A DNA stretch of 64,000 bases from Cryptosporangium phraense (GTDB taxonomy: Bacteria > Actinomycetota > Actinomycetes > Mycobacteriales > Cryptosporangiaceae): contig NZ_VIRS01000002.1 of the NCBI RefSeq assembly GCF_006912135.1, positions 422,676 to 486,675 of the forward strand. Reading direction: 5' to 3'. Positions 43,106 to 51,288 of the stretch are shown piece after piece. Each line of letters opens with the position of its first letter. Positions within the stretch are counted from its first letter, which is position 1. Made by a program: the position numbers and the translations under genes. The notes below the pieces were generated by a model. That model ran no database searches, was not told the DNA's origin, and saw only the letters and a list, made by a program, of their open reading frames with translations.

Positions 43106-43260
43106 GCGCACCCCGCCCGCCTGCGCAGACCCGGACCCCGTTCGCGGGCCGGGCGCGGTGCACTAGCCCTACCGGATGCGTCGCCGCAGGTCGACGCATC
43201 GTTCGGCAGGGTCTTGGGGTGTCCGGACCGGTCCCCAGGCCGGGCCCGGACGTCTGTGGG

Positions 43261-44304
43261 TCACAGCAGCGTGAGCTGCTGCGTTTTTTCCGCCTCCGGT
43301 TCCTCGATGGCTCGCGCATTGCCGGGCGTGCGGTTCCCGATGCCGTACGACTCGGCGATCTTCCGCACCCGCGCGGTGAGATCCTTCGTGTACTCGGCCG
43401 GCGCGTAGGCGCCCTCGCGGTACAACCGGCGGTACTTCGGCACGAGATCCGGCCGCGCCCCGCGCAGCCAGCCCAGGAACCACTCCCGCGCGCCCGGGCG
43501 CAGGTGCAGGGTCAGCGGCGTCACCGCGACCGCTCCGGCGTCCGCGATCGCCGCCACGGTGGCTTCGAGGTGCTCGTCGGTGTCGGTGAGATACGGCAGC
43601 ACGGGTGCCATCAGGACGCCGCACTCGATGCCGGCGTCGGTCATCGCCCGGCAGACGCCGAGCCGCGCTCGTGGATTCGGAGTACCCGGTTCGACCTGAC
43701 GCCAGAGCGCCGCGTCGACGAACCCCACCGAGACGTTCACCCGCACGTCGGTGATGCGGGCCGCCTCGGTCAGCAGGTCGATGTCGCGCAGCACGAGCGT
43801 GCCCTTGGTCAGGATCGAGAAAGGGTTCGCGTGGTCGCGCAGCGCGGTGAGCACCTCCCGCATCAGCCCGTACCGGCCCTCGGCCCGCTGGTACGGATCG
43901 GTGTTCGTGCCCATCGCGATGTGCTCGCCCGACCACGACCGCGCCCCGAGCTCACGTCGCAGCAGCTCACCGGCGTTGACCTTGACGACGATGCGCGAAT
44001 CGAAGTCGTGCCCGGAATCCAGGTCGAGATAGGTGTGGGTGTTGCGGGCGAAGCAGTAGGTGCAGGCGTGCGTGCAGCCGCGGTACGGGTTCACCGTCCA
44101 GCGGAACGGCACCGGCGACGACGCCGGCACCCGGTTGAGAATCGACTTGGCCCGGATCTCGTAGAAGGTCACCCCGCGGAACTCCGGAGCGTCGAACGTG
44201 CGGACCCGGACCCCGGCCGCCTCGAGCGGAAGGGGCAGCGGCACGGCGGCCGGCTCCTCCTCGTCCGCATCGGTCGACAGCAACCGCATGTGGTCCCAGC
44301 GCAT
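43261..44304 (-). CDS. Radical SAM protein, Rv2578c family
   Basis: A 347-aa radical SAM enzyme. The cluster motif is CTHACTYCFARNTHTY, in the YRGCxHxCxYCFAR context of the photolyase-like SPL subgroup. Starting at ATG 44304 (MRWDHMRLL), preceded by GGGAGAGG, it agrees with the MRW N-terminus of Rv2578c-type proteins; the longer frame is not needed. The family's reaction is unknown. Stand-alone gene, divergent from the DUF2332 gene. Confidence 0.88.
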   Translation of the reverse strand: MRWDHMRLLSTDADEEEPAAVPLPLPLEAAGVRVRTFDAPEFRGVTFYEIRAKSILNRVPASSPVPFRWTVNPYRGCTHACTYCFARNTHTYLDLDSGHDFDSRIVVKVNAGELLRRELGARSWSGEHIAMGTNTDPYQRAEGRYGLMREVLTALRDHANPFSILTKGTLVLRDIDLLTEAARITDVRVNVSVGFVDAALWRQVEPGTPNPRARLGVCRAMTDAGIECGVLMAPVLPYLTDTDEHLEATVAAIADAGAVAVTPLTLHLRPGAREWFLGWLRGARPDLVPKYRRLYREGAYAPAEYTKDLTARVRKIAESYGIGNRTPGNARAIEEPEAEKTQQLTLL

Positions 44305-44423
44305 TGCCTCTCCCGTTCTGGTCATCCCCCCGTTGAGACCACCGTATTCGAACATGCGTTCGAGCGCCAGCAGGATATGGCTGTGTCGGAAGTCTGTTTT
44401 GTCGGACAACCTGGAGGCCCGTC

Positions 44424-45518
44424 ATGACCGCCCCGTCTCCGTCTGTCGATCTCCCGCCGTTCCCCCGCGACGGTGATCTGCCGTCCTACCTGCGGTGGCA
44501 GGCCATGGCCTGCGGCGACCACTCGCCGCTCTATCGCGCGCTGCTCGACGGCGCGGCGATCGACGTCGAAAAAGGAGGGCCGGTCGCCGGGCTGCTGGCG
44601 CCCTACGCGGACCGGCTGACCGCCTCGCCCGGCCTCCGCCTGCTGGCCGCGGTCCACTGCCTGGTGCTCGACGGCGCGCTGCCCGAGCTGGCGCCCTACT
44701 ACCCGAGCGTCGGGGGCACCGAGCCGCCGGAGAGCGCGTGGCCGGTCGTCGAACGCGTGCTCGAGCAGCGGACCGACGAGGTCGCGGCCGCGATGGCCGC
44801 GCCGGTCCAGACGAACGAGACCGGGCGCGCGTCCGTGCTCTACGCCGGCCTGCTGGTGCTGGCCCACCGCACCGGGCTCCCGATCCGGCTGCTCGAGATC
44901 GGTGCCGCGGCCGGCCTCAACCTGCGGGCCGACCGGTTCGGCTACCGGACCGCGACCGGCGTCCACGGCGATCCGGGCAGCCCGCTGGTGCTCGACGAGC
45001 CGTGGCGCGGGGAGGCGCCGGTGCCGCTGGGTACGCGGGTGCGGGTCGTCGAGCGCCGGGGCTGCGACCCGGCTCCGCTCGACCCCTCGTCGCCGTCCGA
45101 CCGGCGCCACCTGGAATCGCTGATCTGGGCCGATCAGGTCGATCGGCTGGAGCGGTTGCGGTCCGCGTTCACGGTCGCCGAGCGCGTCCCGGCGCCGGTC
45201 GACCGCGCCTCCGACACGGCCGCCTGGCTCGCCGACCGTCTCTCCGAGACGGCGTCCGGCACGCTCACCGTCGTCTGGAACTCCGTCATCAAGGGCTACG
45301 TCGATCCGGACGCCTGGAAGGCGATCGAAGTACTTCTGGCCGACGTGGGGGAGCACGCCGGCGGTGACGCCCCGCTGGCCCGGCTGAGCTTCGAACCGGA
45401 GACCGACGAACGCGGGAAGCCCCGCTTCGCGGCCTGGCTCACGCTCTGGCCCCACGGCGAGCGACGACTACTAGGCACCGCAGGAGGCCACGGCACCCCG
45501 TTCGACTGGGCGGGATAA
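44424..45518 (+). CDS. DUF2332 family protein
   Basis: A 364-aa soluble protein. The N-terminus YLRWQAMACGDHSPLYRALLDGAA, the central IRLLEIGAAAGLNLRADRFGY and the C-terminal VVWNSVIKGYV are the conserved blocks of DUF2332. The central block looks like a methyltransferase-like SAM loop (LEIGAAAGLN), but no activity is known. Eight bases separate it from the DCC-family gene. Confidence 0.88.
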   Translation: MTAPSPSVDLPPFPRDGDLPSYLRWQAMACGDHSPLYRALLDGAAIDVEKGGPVAGLLAPYADRLTASPGLRLLAAVHCLVLDGALPELAPYYPSVGGTEPPESAWPVVERVLEQRTDEVAAAMAAPVQTNETGRASVLYAGLLVLAHRTGLPIRLLEIGAAAGLNLRADRFGYRTATGVHGDPGSPLVLDEPWRGEAPVPLGTRVRVVERRGCDPAPLDPSSPSDRRHLESLIWADQVDRLERLRSAFTVAERVPAPVDRASDTAAWLADRLSETASGTLTVVWNSVIKGYVDPDAWKAIEVLLADVGEHAGGDAPLARLSFEPETDERGKPRFAAWLTLWPHGERRLLGTAGGHGTPFDWAG

Positions 45519-45525
45519 TGGAAGG

Positions 45526-45912
45526 GTGACTCCCACCTTCGTCTACGACGGCGACTGCGCTTTCTGCTCTACGTGCGCGCGGTTCATCGAGCGCCGGATT
45601 CCGACGTCGGCCGACGTCGTGGCCTGGCAGCGCACCGATCTGGACGCGCTCGGGCTGAGCGTCGAGGACGCCGAGACCGCGGTGCAGTGGGTCGGTCCCG
45701 ACCGGCGGGCGGCGGGCCCGGACGCGATCGCCGCGCTGCTGATCGACGCGGGCTCGTTCTGGCGGCCGGCCGGCCGGGTGCTGCGGCTGATGCCGATCAG
45801 CGCGCTGGCCTGGCCGCTCTACCGGTGGGTGGCCCGCAACCGCGACAAGCTCCCCGGCGGGAGCGCGACCTGCGCGCTCCCGCAGGCCGAGCGGGACAAG
45901 CTCGCGAATTAG
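45526..45912 (+). CDS. DCC family thiol-disulfide oxidoreductase-like protein (DUF393)
   Basis: A 128-aa thioredoxin-like protein with the family signature VYDGDCAFCSTCARFI (Cys at about residues 11, 14 and 17). DCC proteins are predicted thiol-disulfide oxidoreductases and are often found beside HTTM membrane proteins, as here with the convergent gene overlapping by 4 bp. Confidence 0.9.
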   Translation: MTPTFVYDGDCAFCSTCARFIERRIPTSADVVAWQRTDLDALGLSVEDAETAVQWVGPDRRAAGPDAIAALLIDAGSFWRPAGRVLRLMPISALAWPLYRWVARNRDKLPGGSATCALPQAERDKLAN

Positions 45913-46736
45913 GTCGGCGCGGGCTCGCGGGAGCGGCGCGGCACGCGGAGGTTCTCCAGCGGCAGCAGCGCGGCCAGAGCGACCAGGTGGGGCCAGAACG
46001 CGATCGTCAGGCCGGCGTAGACCATCGCGTGGAACCCGAACAGGAACAGCACCCCGTAGGTGAGCCAGCGCCCGCGCAGGAACAGCAGCACCGGGCTGCC
46101 CAGCTCGAACACGATCGTGCCGATCTGGGCGAGCACCAGCAGGTACGGCACGTGCACGGTCCAGTCCGAGAAGATCGTCCCCCGGCGCAACACGGCCTTC
46201 GTGTACGTCGCTCCGGTGAGCCAGTCGATGCCGCCGAACCGGAACTTCGCCCAGGACGCGAGGAAGTACGTGCAGACGACCGCGATCGCGGTCGCCTTGA
46301 CCGCCCAGCCGGCCCTGGCCGAGAGCGTCCGGTCGCCCCACCGGGCCGGCCCGACCGTCGGCAGCACGGCCAGCAACACCAGGTACGACACCCGGTCGTG
46401 GTCGACCTTCCCGTACGACATCGCGACGAGCATCCAGGCCAGGTACAGCACCGCGACGAGCGTCCCGAGCACCCGCGGGGCCCGCCCGGTGGCGGCGGCC
46501 AGCGCGGTGCCCACCAGTGCCACGCACAGCACCACGATCAGCGCGTGGGTGGGCGAGGGTAGGTCGAGCACCCGTGCGACCCGCAGCGGCTGGTACAGCG
46601 CCGGGGGAACGTCCCGGTGCGCCAGCGCCCACGGCGTGATCAGGAAGACGTCCAGAGGAACGAACAGGTAGGCGAGCGTCCGCAGGACCGCGATCCGACC
46701 GAGCGCCACCGGCGCGAAGCACCAGCGCTCGATCAC
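45909..46736 (-). CDS. HTTM domain membrane protein
   Basis: A 275-aa membrane protein with several helices, of the HTTM (vitamin K-dependent gamma-carboxylase-like) type. The segment FRFGGIDWLTGATYTKAVLR and the surrounding helices are characteristic. No gamma-carboxylase activity is implied for the bacterial members. GTG 46736 overlaps the stop of the upstream gene (GTGA). Confidence 0.85.
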   Translation of the reverse strand: MIERWCFAPVALGRIAVLRTLAYLFVPLDVFLITPWALAHRDVPPALYQPLRVARVLDLPSPTHALIVVLCVALVGTALAAATGRAPRVLGTLVAVLYLAWMLVAMSYGKVDHDRVSYLVLLAVLPTVGPARWGDRTLSARAGWAVKATAIAVVCTYFLASWAKFRFGGIDWLTGATYTKAVLRRGTIFSDWTVHVPYLLVLAQIGTIVFELGSPVLLFLRGRWLTYGVLFLFGFHAMVYAGLTIAFWPHLVALAALLPLENLRVPRRSREPAPT

Positions 46737-47179
46737 GGGATCTCCCGCCGCACGGTCGTCGTGTCCTGCCACTGGCCGGTCGGACGTCCGTCCTTCAGCT
46801 GGATCAGCCGGACGACGACGTCCACTTCACGCAGGCGGGGCCGGTCCGGGTGGCGGGTGTGGTAAGCCGACGCGACCGCGTCGAGGAGTGCGGGATCGTC
46901 GGCGATCCGCTCCTGCTGGCCCTCGATCTCGGCCCGGCGCAGGCCGGTGTCGGAGTCCGACAGCACGATCCGCTCGCCGTCGACGGTCACCGCCTCGACG
47001 CGGAGCGACTTCACCGGGGCGTCCAGGCGGTCGGTCGTCGAGTACATCCGGAACGGCGCGAACGGGAAGTCGTCGTCCTGCCCGAACAGCGTGCCGAGGA
47101 TCAGGAGCAGCAGCCCGGCGAGCGCGATCCCGATCCGGCTCCACCGACTGATCGGTCCTAGCGTGTCCGTCTGCTCCAC
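46733..47179 (-). CDS. Single-helix membrane protein partner of the HTTM protein
   Basis: A 148-aa protein with one N-terminal membrane helix (about residues 15-33) and an outer or periplasmic-like domain of about 110 residues (FPFAPFRMYSTTDRLDAPVK, then beta-rich with charged residues). Its stop overlaps the HTTM start, so the two are translated together. Family not recognised; probably an extracytoplasmic subunit of the HTTM protein. Confidence 0.8.
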   Translation of the reverse strand: MEQTDTLGPISRWSRIGIALAGLLLLILGTLFGQDDDFPFAPFRMYSTTDRLDAPVKSLRVEAVTVDGERIVLSDSDTGLRRAEIEGQQERIADDPALLDAVASAYHTRHPDRPRLREVDVVVRLIQLKDGRPTGQWQDTTTVRREIP

Positions 47180-47266
47180 GGGTGGCAGTGTGACACTCCT
47201 CGCTGCGGCCCCCGGGCTCCCCGGTCACAATCCACAGCTACCGGCGAGTAGCAAAGGAGCGTTCGC

Positions 47267-47770
47267 ATGCAGTTCGGGCGTTACTACGAGGAGTTCGAGG
47301 TCGGCGCGGTCTACAAGCACTGGCCCGGCAAAACGGTCACCGAGTACGACGACCACCTGTTCTGCCTGATCACGATGAACCACCACCCGCTGCACCTCGA
47401 CGCGAACTACGCCGAGGAGACGACCGACTTCAAGCGCAACGTCGTCGTGGGCAACTACGTCTACTCGCTGCTGCTCGGCATGTCGGTGGCCGACGTCTCC
47501 GGCAAGGCGATCGCGAACCTCGAGGTCGAGTCGCTCCGGCACATCGCGCCGACGTTCCACGGCGACACGATCTACGGCGAGACCGAGGTACTCGACAAGA
47601 CGCCCTCGAAGTCGAAGGACGACCGGGGCGTGGTCTACGTCGAGACCAAGGGCTACAAGCAGGACGGGACCGTCGTCTGCGTCTTCCGTCGGAAGGTGAT
47701 GGTCCCGAAGCGGTCCTACGGCGATGCCCGCGGAGGAGAGCAGCCGGGAAGGCCGACGCCGAAGGCGTAG
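47267..47770 (+). CDS. MaoC-like (hotdog) enoyl-CoA hydratase
   Basis: A 167-aa hotdog-fold protein. FCLITMNHHPLHLDANYAEE carries the conserved Asp/His dyad region of MaoC hydratases; VVGNYVYSLLLGMSV is typical of the group. Members near CoA lyases act as mesaconyl-CoA hydratase. The lyase gene is 7 kb away here, so the link is plausible but not proven. ATG 47267. Confidence 0.88.
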   Translation: MQFGRYYEEFEVGAVYKHWPGKTVTEYDDHLFCLITMNHHPLHLDANYAEETTDFKRNVVVGNYVYSLLLGMSVADVSGKAIANLEVESLRHIAPTFHGDTIYGETEVLDKTPSKSKDDRGVVYVETKGYKQDGTVVCVFRRKVMVPKRSYGDARGGEQPGRPTPKA

Positions 47771-47785
47771 GTACTGTTCTGCAGC

Positions 47786-48400
47786 GTGGACGACGAGGTC
47801 GAGCTGCCGGTCGGAGTGGGCCCGTGGGAGGGTCCGTGGCCTTCCGATTCCCGCTACGACCCCGAGTTGCTGGCCGCCGGCGACCGGCGGAACGTCGTCG
47901 ACCGCTACCGGTACTGGCGGCGGGACGCGATCGTCGCGGACCTCGACCGCGTCCGGCACCCGTTCCACGTCGCCATCGAGAACTGGCAACACGACTTCAA
48001 CATCGGGACCGTGGTCCGGACCGCGAACGCGTTCCTGGCTCGCGAGGTGCACATCGTCGGCCGGCGGCGGTGGAACCGCCGCGGTGCGATGGTGACCGAC
48101 CGTTATCAACACATCCGTCACCATGCGGACGTCGACGAGCTGCTCGCCTGGGCGGCTGACTCGCGGTTGCCGGTGATCGGCATCGACAACCTGCCCGGCG
48201 CCGTGCCGCTGGAGACCGTCGAGCTGCCCCGGGCCTGCGTACTGCTGTTCGGCCAGGAAGGGCCGGGGCTGTCGGACAGCGCGCGAGCCGGGCTCGACCT
48301 GGTGTGCTCGATCGCGCAGTTCGGCTCGACCCGCTCGATCAACGCCGGAGTCGCGTCCGGGATCGCGATGCACGCCTGGATCCGCCGCTACGCCGTTTAG
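47786..48400 (+). CDS. SpoU/TrmH-type RNA 2'-O-methyltransferase
   Basis: A 204-aa SPOUT methyltransferase. Motif 1 HDFNIGTVVRTANAFLAREV, motif 2 VLLFGQEGPGLSD and motif 3 IAQFGSTRSINAGVASGIAM are present (the Asn, Glu and Ser/Asn residues of TrmH enzymes). An N-terminal extension of about 55 residues precedes the domain. It modifies tRNA or rRNA ribose; the target is unknown. GTG 47786. Confidence 0.9.
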   Translation: MDDEVELPVGVGPWEGPWPSDSRYDPELLAAGDRRNVVDRYRYWRRDAIVADLDRVRHPFHVAIENWQHDFNIGTVVRTANAFLAREVHIVGRRRWNRRGAMVTDRYQHIRHHADVDELLAWAADSRLPVIGIDNLPGAVPLETVELPRACVLLFGQEGPGLSDSARAGLDLVCSIAQFGSTRSINAGVASGIAMHAWIRRYAV

Positions 48401-48462
48401 ATAATTTTGTCCGATTGTGTCAGGTCTTGACGGGAGATGGTCCGAAGGCGGACCGTTGCGCT

Positions 48463-49125
48463 GTGTCAACACCGCCATGTTGCCCACGCTGTGCGCTCGG
48501 GGTCCGGGGCCCCGACCTGATGCACAGCGAGTGGCGCTGCGCCGTGCACGGGGCCGTCCCGCCGTTGCACGTCGCCCGCCAGCTGGGTTCCGACGTGCTC
48601 GACGCCGTCCGGGTGGACGCCGGCGTGCCGGTGTGGCTGCCCTGGCCGATGCTTCCCGACTGGACGATCACCGGGCTCGCCTGGGCCGGTGACGACCGGC
48701 GCCCGATCGTGGCCACCGCGGTGGCGTGCACCGGCCCGGCCCCGCTCGGCGGCGTGGCCGACGTCGTCCTGGTCGCGGAGGAGCCGGGAGTCGGACTCGG
48801 GTCGCGGTTCGCGGGCCTGTCCGGACTGGACCCGGGCGAGATGCTCTGCGACGGCCTGCTCAACACCAACGCGCACGCCAAAGTGGTCGCTGCCGGCCAC
48901 CCGACGCCACTCTGGTCGATCGAAGCGGACGACGATCGCTGCGCCTACGTCGGGGAGGCGAAAGGCATGTGGTTGTGGGCCATCGCGTGGCCCGCGCAGG
49001 CGGGATATGTGTTGGCGGAGCACTTTGTGTTGTTGGACGGTCGCGATGGGCTACCAGGACCGTTGCCGTTCGGGGCGCTCTCGCCGTACCTTCAATGGGG
49101 GCCGCCGGAGGAGGGAGTTTCTTAA
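48463..49125 (+). CDS. DUF6758-like protein with N-terminal zinc ribbon
   Basis: A 220-aa protein starting at GTG 48463 (STPPCCPRC). Paired Cys motifs (CPRC, then CAVH) in the first 35 residues form a likely zinc ribbon. The central VPVWLPWPMLPDWTITGLAWAG and LVAEEPGVGLGSRFAGL blocks match an actinobacterial family of unknown function (DUF6758). The upstream part of the open frame overlaps the methyltransferase gene and is rejected. Confidence 0.82.
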   Translation: MSTPPCCPRCALGVRGPDLMHSEWRCAVHGAVPPLHVARQLGSDVLDAVRVDAGVPVWLPWPMLPDWTITGLAWAGDDRRPIVATAVACTGPAPLGGVADVVLVAEEPGVGLGSRFAGLSGLDPGEMLCDGLLNTNAHAKVVAAGHPTPLWSIEADDDRCAYVGEAKGMWLWAIAWPAQAGYVLAEHFVLLDGRDGLPGPLPFGALSPYLQWGPPEEGVS

Positions 49126-49211
49126 CGCGCCGACACGGCCTGCGCATGTTCGCTACTGCTTGCCCGCGATGGTAAAACGGCGTTCGTCGTCGAGCGGGAG
49201 GTAGGGCGGCA

Positions 49212-49364
49212 GTGAAGAAGGCCCTGGGTTGGATCGTGGTCGCCTTTCTCATCTTCTACATCGTGACCCAGCCGGGCGACGCCGCGAACTTACTGCGCTC
49301 GCTCGGCGATGGATTGCGCGACATCGCGACCGGTTTCGGGACGTTCGTATCTAACGTTTTCTAA
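49212..49364 (+). CDS. Very small membrane protein (50 aa)
   Basis: GTG 49212, after GGGAGG (49195-49200), opens a 50-codon frame: a basic start (KKALGW), one membrane helix (IVVAFLIFYIVT) and an amphipathic segment (NLLRSLGDGLRDIATGFG). Small proteins of this kind commonly follow DUF6758 genes in actinomycetes. Its last stop base lies in the left terminal repeat of a MITE-like element, so that element may have altered its end. Confidence 0.65.
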   Translation: MKKALGWIVVAFLIFYIVTQPGDAANLLRSLGDGLRDIATGFGTFVSNVF

Positions 49365-49456
49365 GAGGCTTATTCAGGAGCGGTCCGCCGAGCGACTGCT
49401 CAGGGGCCGATCCTGTGACGACGTACGATGGTGCGCTCGGTGCTGAATAAGCCTCT
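49364..49456. mobile_element. 93-bp MITE-like element with 14-bp terminal inverted repeats
   Basis: AGAGGCTTATTCAG (49364-49377) and its exact complement CTGAATAAGCCTCT (49443-49456) enclose 65 bp. Inside the ends, the similarity continues loosely (CCGAGCG on both sides). AT-rich terminal repeats like these are foreign to the local composition and look like IS ends. No clear target duplication was found, and no transposase is in the window. A structured RNA or terminator is the alternative. Confidence 0.6.
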
Positions 49457-49491
49457 GAGTAGCGACTTCCGTCCCCCCGTGGAGGTGTGCG

Positions 49492-50289
49492 ATGGCCGAA
49501 GACCAGACGAGTCCCGGGCCGAGCCCGGAACGCGATCTCGGTCGTCGGACGTGGAGTGAGCCTCCGCCCGCGCGCATGGGAATCACCCCGGTCCCGACCG
49601 ACGACGATCCGACGTCGCCCTCGGGTGGATCGGTGCCCCCGCCGCCCCCGCCCCCCGGTCCGGGCGGGGCGTTCGACGACGACTACGACATCGGGCGGCC
49701 CCCGCCCCCGCCGCCCCCGCCGGGTGCCGCGCCCGGGCCGCCGCCTCCGCCGAAGCCGTTCCGGCCGGTCCTCGAGCCGTCGCGCCACGTCGCCCAGTAC
49801 CTGTTCGACAGCGAGCGCTACTGCGGCGAATGGCGTCGGCACTGGATCGCCGTCATCCGCTGGCTGCTCGCGCTCGCCGGCGGCACGTTGCTGCTCGGCT
49901 ACCTCGTCGGGGCGATGCAGAACGTCCCGTACGTCATCGGCACGGTGGCGCTGCTCTGGGTCGTGCTGCTGATCGCGGCCGCCTACCGGATCGGCGACTG
50001 GTACTTCGACAAGTTCGTGCTCACCGACAAGCGGGTCATGCTCATCGAGGGCATCGTCACCCGCAAGGTCGCGATGATGCCGCTGGCCCGGGTCACCGAC
50101 ATGGCCTACCAGCAGAGCCCGCTGGGCCGGGTGCTCAACTACGGCACGTTCGTGCTGGAGTCGGCCGGGCAAGACCAGGCGCTCCGAGAGATCGCCCCGC
50201 TGCCCTACCCCAACGAGCTCTACCTGCTGTTCTGCCAGGTCATGTACGACCCGGAAGAGATGCTCGCGGTCGGCGACGAGGGCGACTGA
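49492..50289 (+). CDS. Bacterial PH (bPH2/DUF304) membrane protein
   Basis: A 265-aa protein. Residues 1-95 are Pro-rich and disordered (runs of up to eight prolines). Two membrane helices (about 118-165) precede the bPH2 domain (FDKFVLTDKRVMLIEGIVTRKVAMMPLARVTD). YGTFVLESAGQDQALREIAPL ends the fold. Function unknown. ATG 49492 follows GGAGGTG. Confidence 0.88.
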   Translation: MAEDQTSPGPSPERDLGRRTWSEPPPARMGITPVPTDDDPTSPSGGSVPPPPPPPGPGGAFDDDYDIGRPPPPPPPPGAAPGPPPPPKPFRPVLEPSRHVAQYLFDSERYCGEWRRHWIAVIRWLLALAGGTLLLGYLVGAMQNVPYVIGTVALLWVVLLIAAAYRIGDWYFDKFVLTDKRVMLIEGIVTRKVAMMPLARVTDMAYQQSPLGRVLNYGTFVLESAGQDQALREIAPLPYPNELYLLFCQVMYDPEEMLAVGDEGD

Positions 50290-50305
50290 CCCTACCGGCT
50301 AGGGT

Positions 50306-50333
50306 GGTGGTGGGCACGTCCGTGCCCACCACC
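50306..50333 (+). terminator. Terminator hairpin after the bPH2 gene
   Basis: GGTGGTGGGCACG (50306-50318) and CGTGCCCACCACC (50321-50333) pair over 13 bp with a 2-nt gap, 17 bp after the stop. The ribosome site of the PHP gene lies just beyond. Confidence 0.7.
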
Positions 50334-50367
50334 GTTCATCTGCCGGAGTTCGTGAGGCCCGCCGTTC

Positions 50368-51249
50368 ATGCGTATCGATCTCCACACGCATTCGACGGCG
50401 AGCGACGGGACGGTGCGCCCGGCCCAGCTCGTGCGGGACGCGGTCGAGGTCGGCCTCGACGTCATCGGGCTGACCGACCACGACACGACCGCCGGGTGGC
50501 GTCCGGCGATCGAAGCCCTGCCGGCCGGTCTGACGCTCGTGCCCGGGGCCGAGCTGTCGTGCTTCTGGACGCCTTCGAACAGTTGGCCGATCAGCCTGCA
50601 CCTGCTCGCGTATCTGTTCGACCCGACCGAGCCGGAGTTCGCGCGTGAGCGGGCGCTGGTGCGGGCGTCCCGGCTGACCCGGGCCGAGGAGATGGTCGGG
50701 ATGCTGGTCGCCGACGGCGCGCCGATCACCTGGCCGGGCGTGCTGGCGATCGCCGACGGGGCGCCGGTCGGGCGTCCGCACATCGCGCAGGCGCTGGTCG
50801 CCGCCGGAGTCGTCCGCGACGTGCCGGACGCGTTCCGCTCGGAGTGGCTGGGCGCCCGGTACCACGTCCCCAAGCGGGACATCGAGGTGTTCGACGCGCT
50901 GCGCCTGGTGCGGGGGGCCGGTGGCGTCACCGTGCTCGCGCACCCGAAGGCGTCCAAGCGCGGGCGGGTGATCCCCGACCACGTGCTGGCCGAACTGACC
51001 GACGCCGGGCTGACCGGCGTCGAGGTCGACCATCCCGATCACGAGGAGTCCGAGCGGGTGGCGCTGGCCGGGCTGGCCGCGGAGCTGGGGCTGCTGGAGA
51101 CCGGGTCGAGCGACTTCCACGGCACGAACAAGACCGTGCGGCTGGGGGAGAACCTCACCCGGCAATCGGTCTACGAGGAGCTGGTCTCGCGGGCGAGCGG
51201 CGCGTCGCCGGTGACGTCCCGGGAGCAGTGGCCGATCGCTCATCGGTGA
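50368..51249 (+). CDS. PHP domain phosphoesterase
   Basis: A 293-aa PHP-family protein. MRIDLHTHSTASDGT, GLTDHDTTAGW and the C-terminal SSDFHG hold the metal-binding His/Asp residues; ELSC supplies another. Homologues such as E. coli RNase AM (YciV) are 5'-3' exonucleases/nucleoside 3',5'-bisphosphate phosphatases, which is the most likely activity. ATG 50368. Confidence 0.92.
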   Translation: MRIDLHTHSTASDGTVRPAQLVRDAVEVGLDVIGLTDHDTTAGWRPAIEALPAGLTLVPGAELSCFWTPSNSWPISLHLLAYLFDPTEPEFARERALVRASRLTRAEEMVGMLVADGAPITWPGVLAIADGAPVGRPHIAQALVAAGVVRDVPDAFRSEWLGARYHVPKRDIEVFDALRLVRGAGGVTVLAHPKASKRGRVIPDHVLAELTDAGLTGVEVDHPDHEESERVALAGLAAELGLLETGSSDFHGTNKTVRLGENLTRQSVYEELVSRASGASPVTSREQWPIAHR

Positions 51250-51288
51250 CCCCCGGGTTGTCGTACCCCCGTGGGAGGATCGTTGGTG

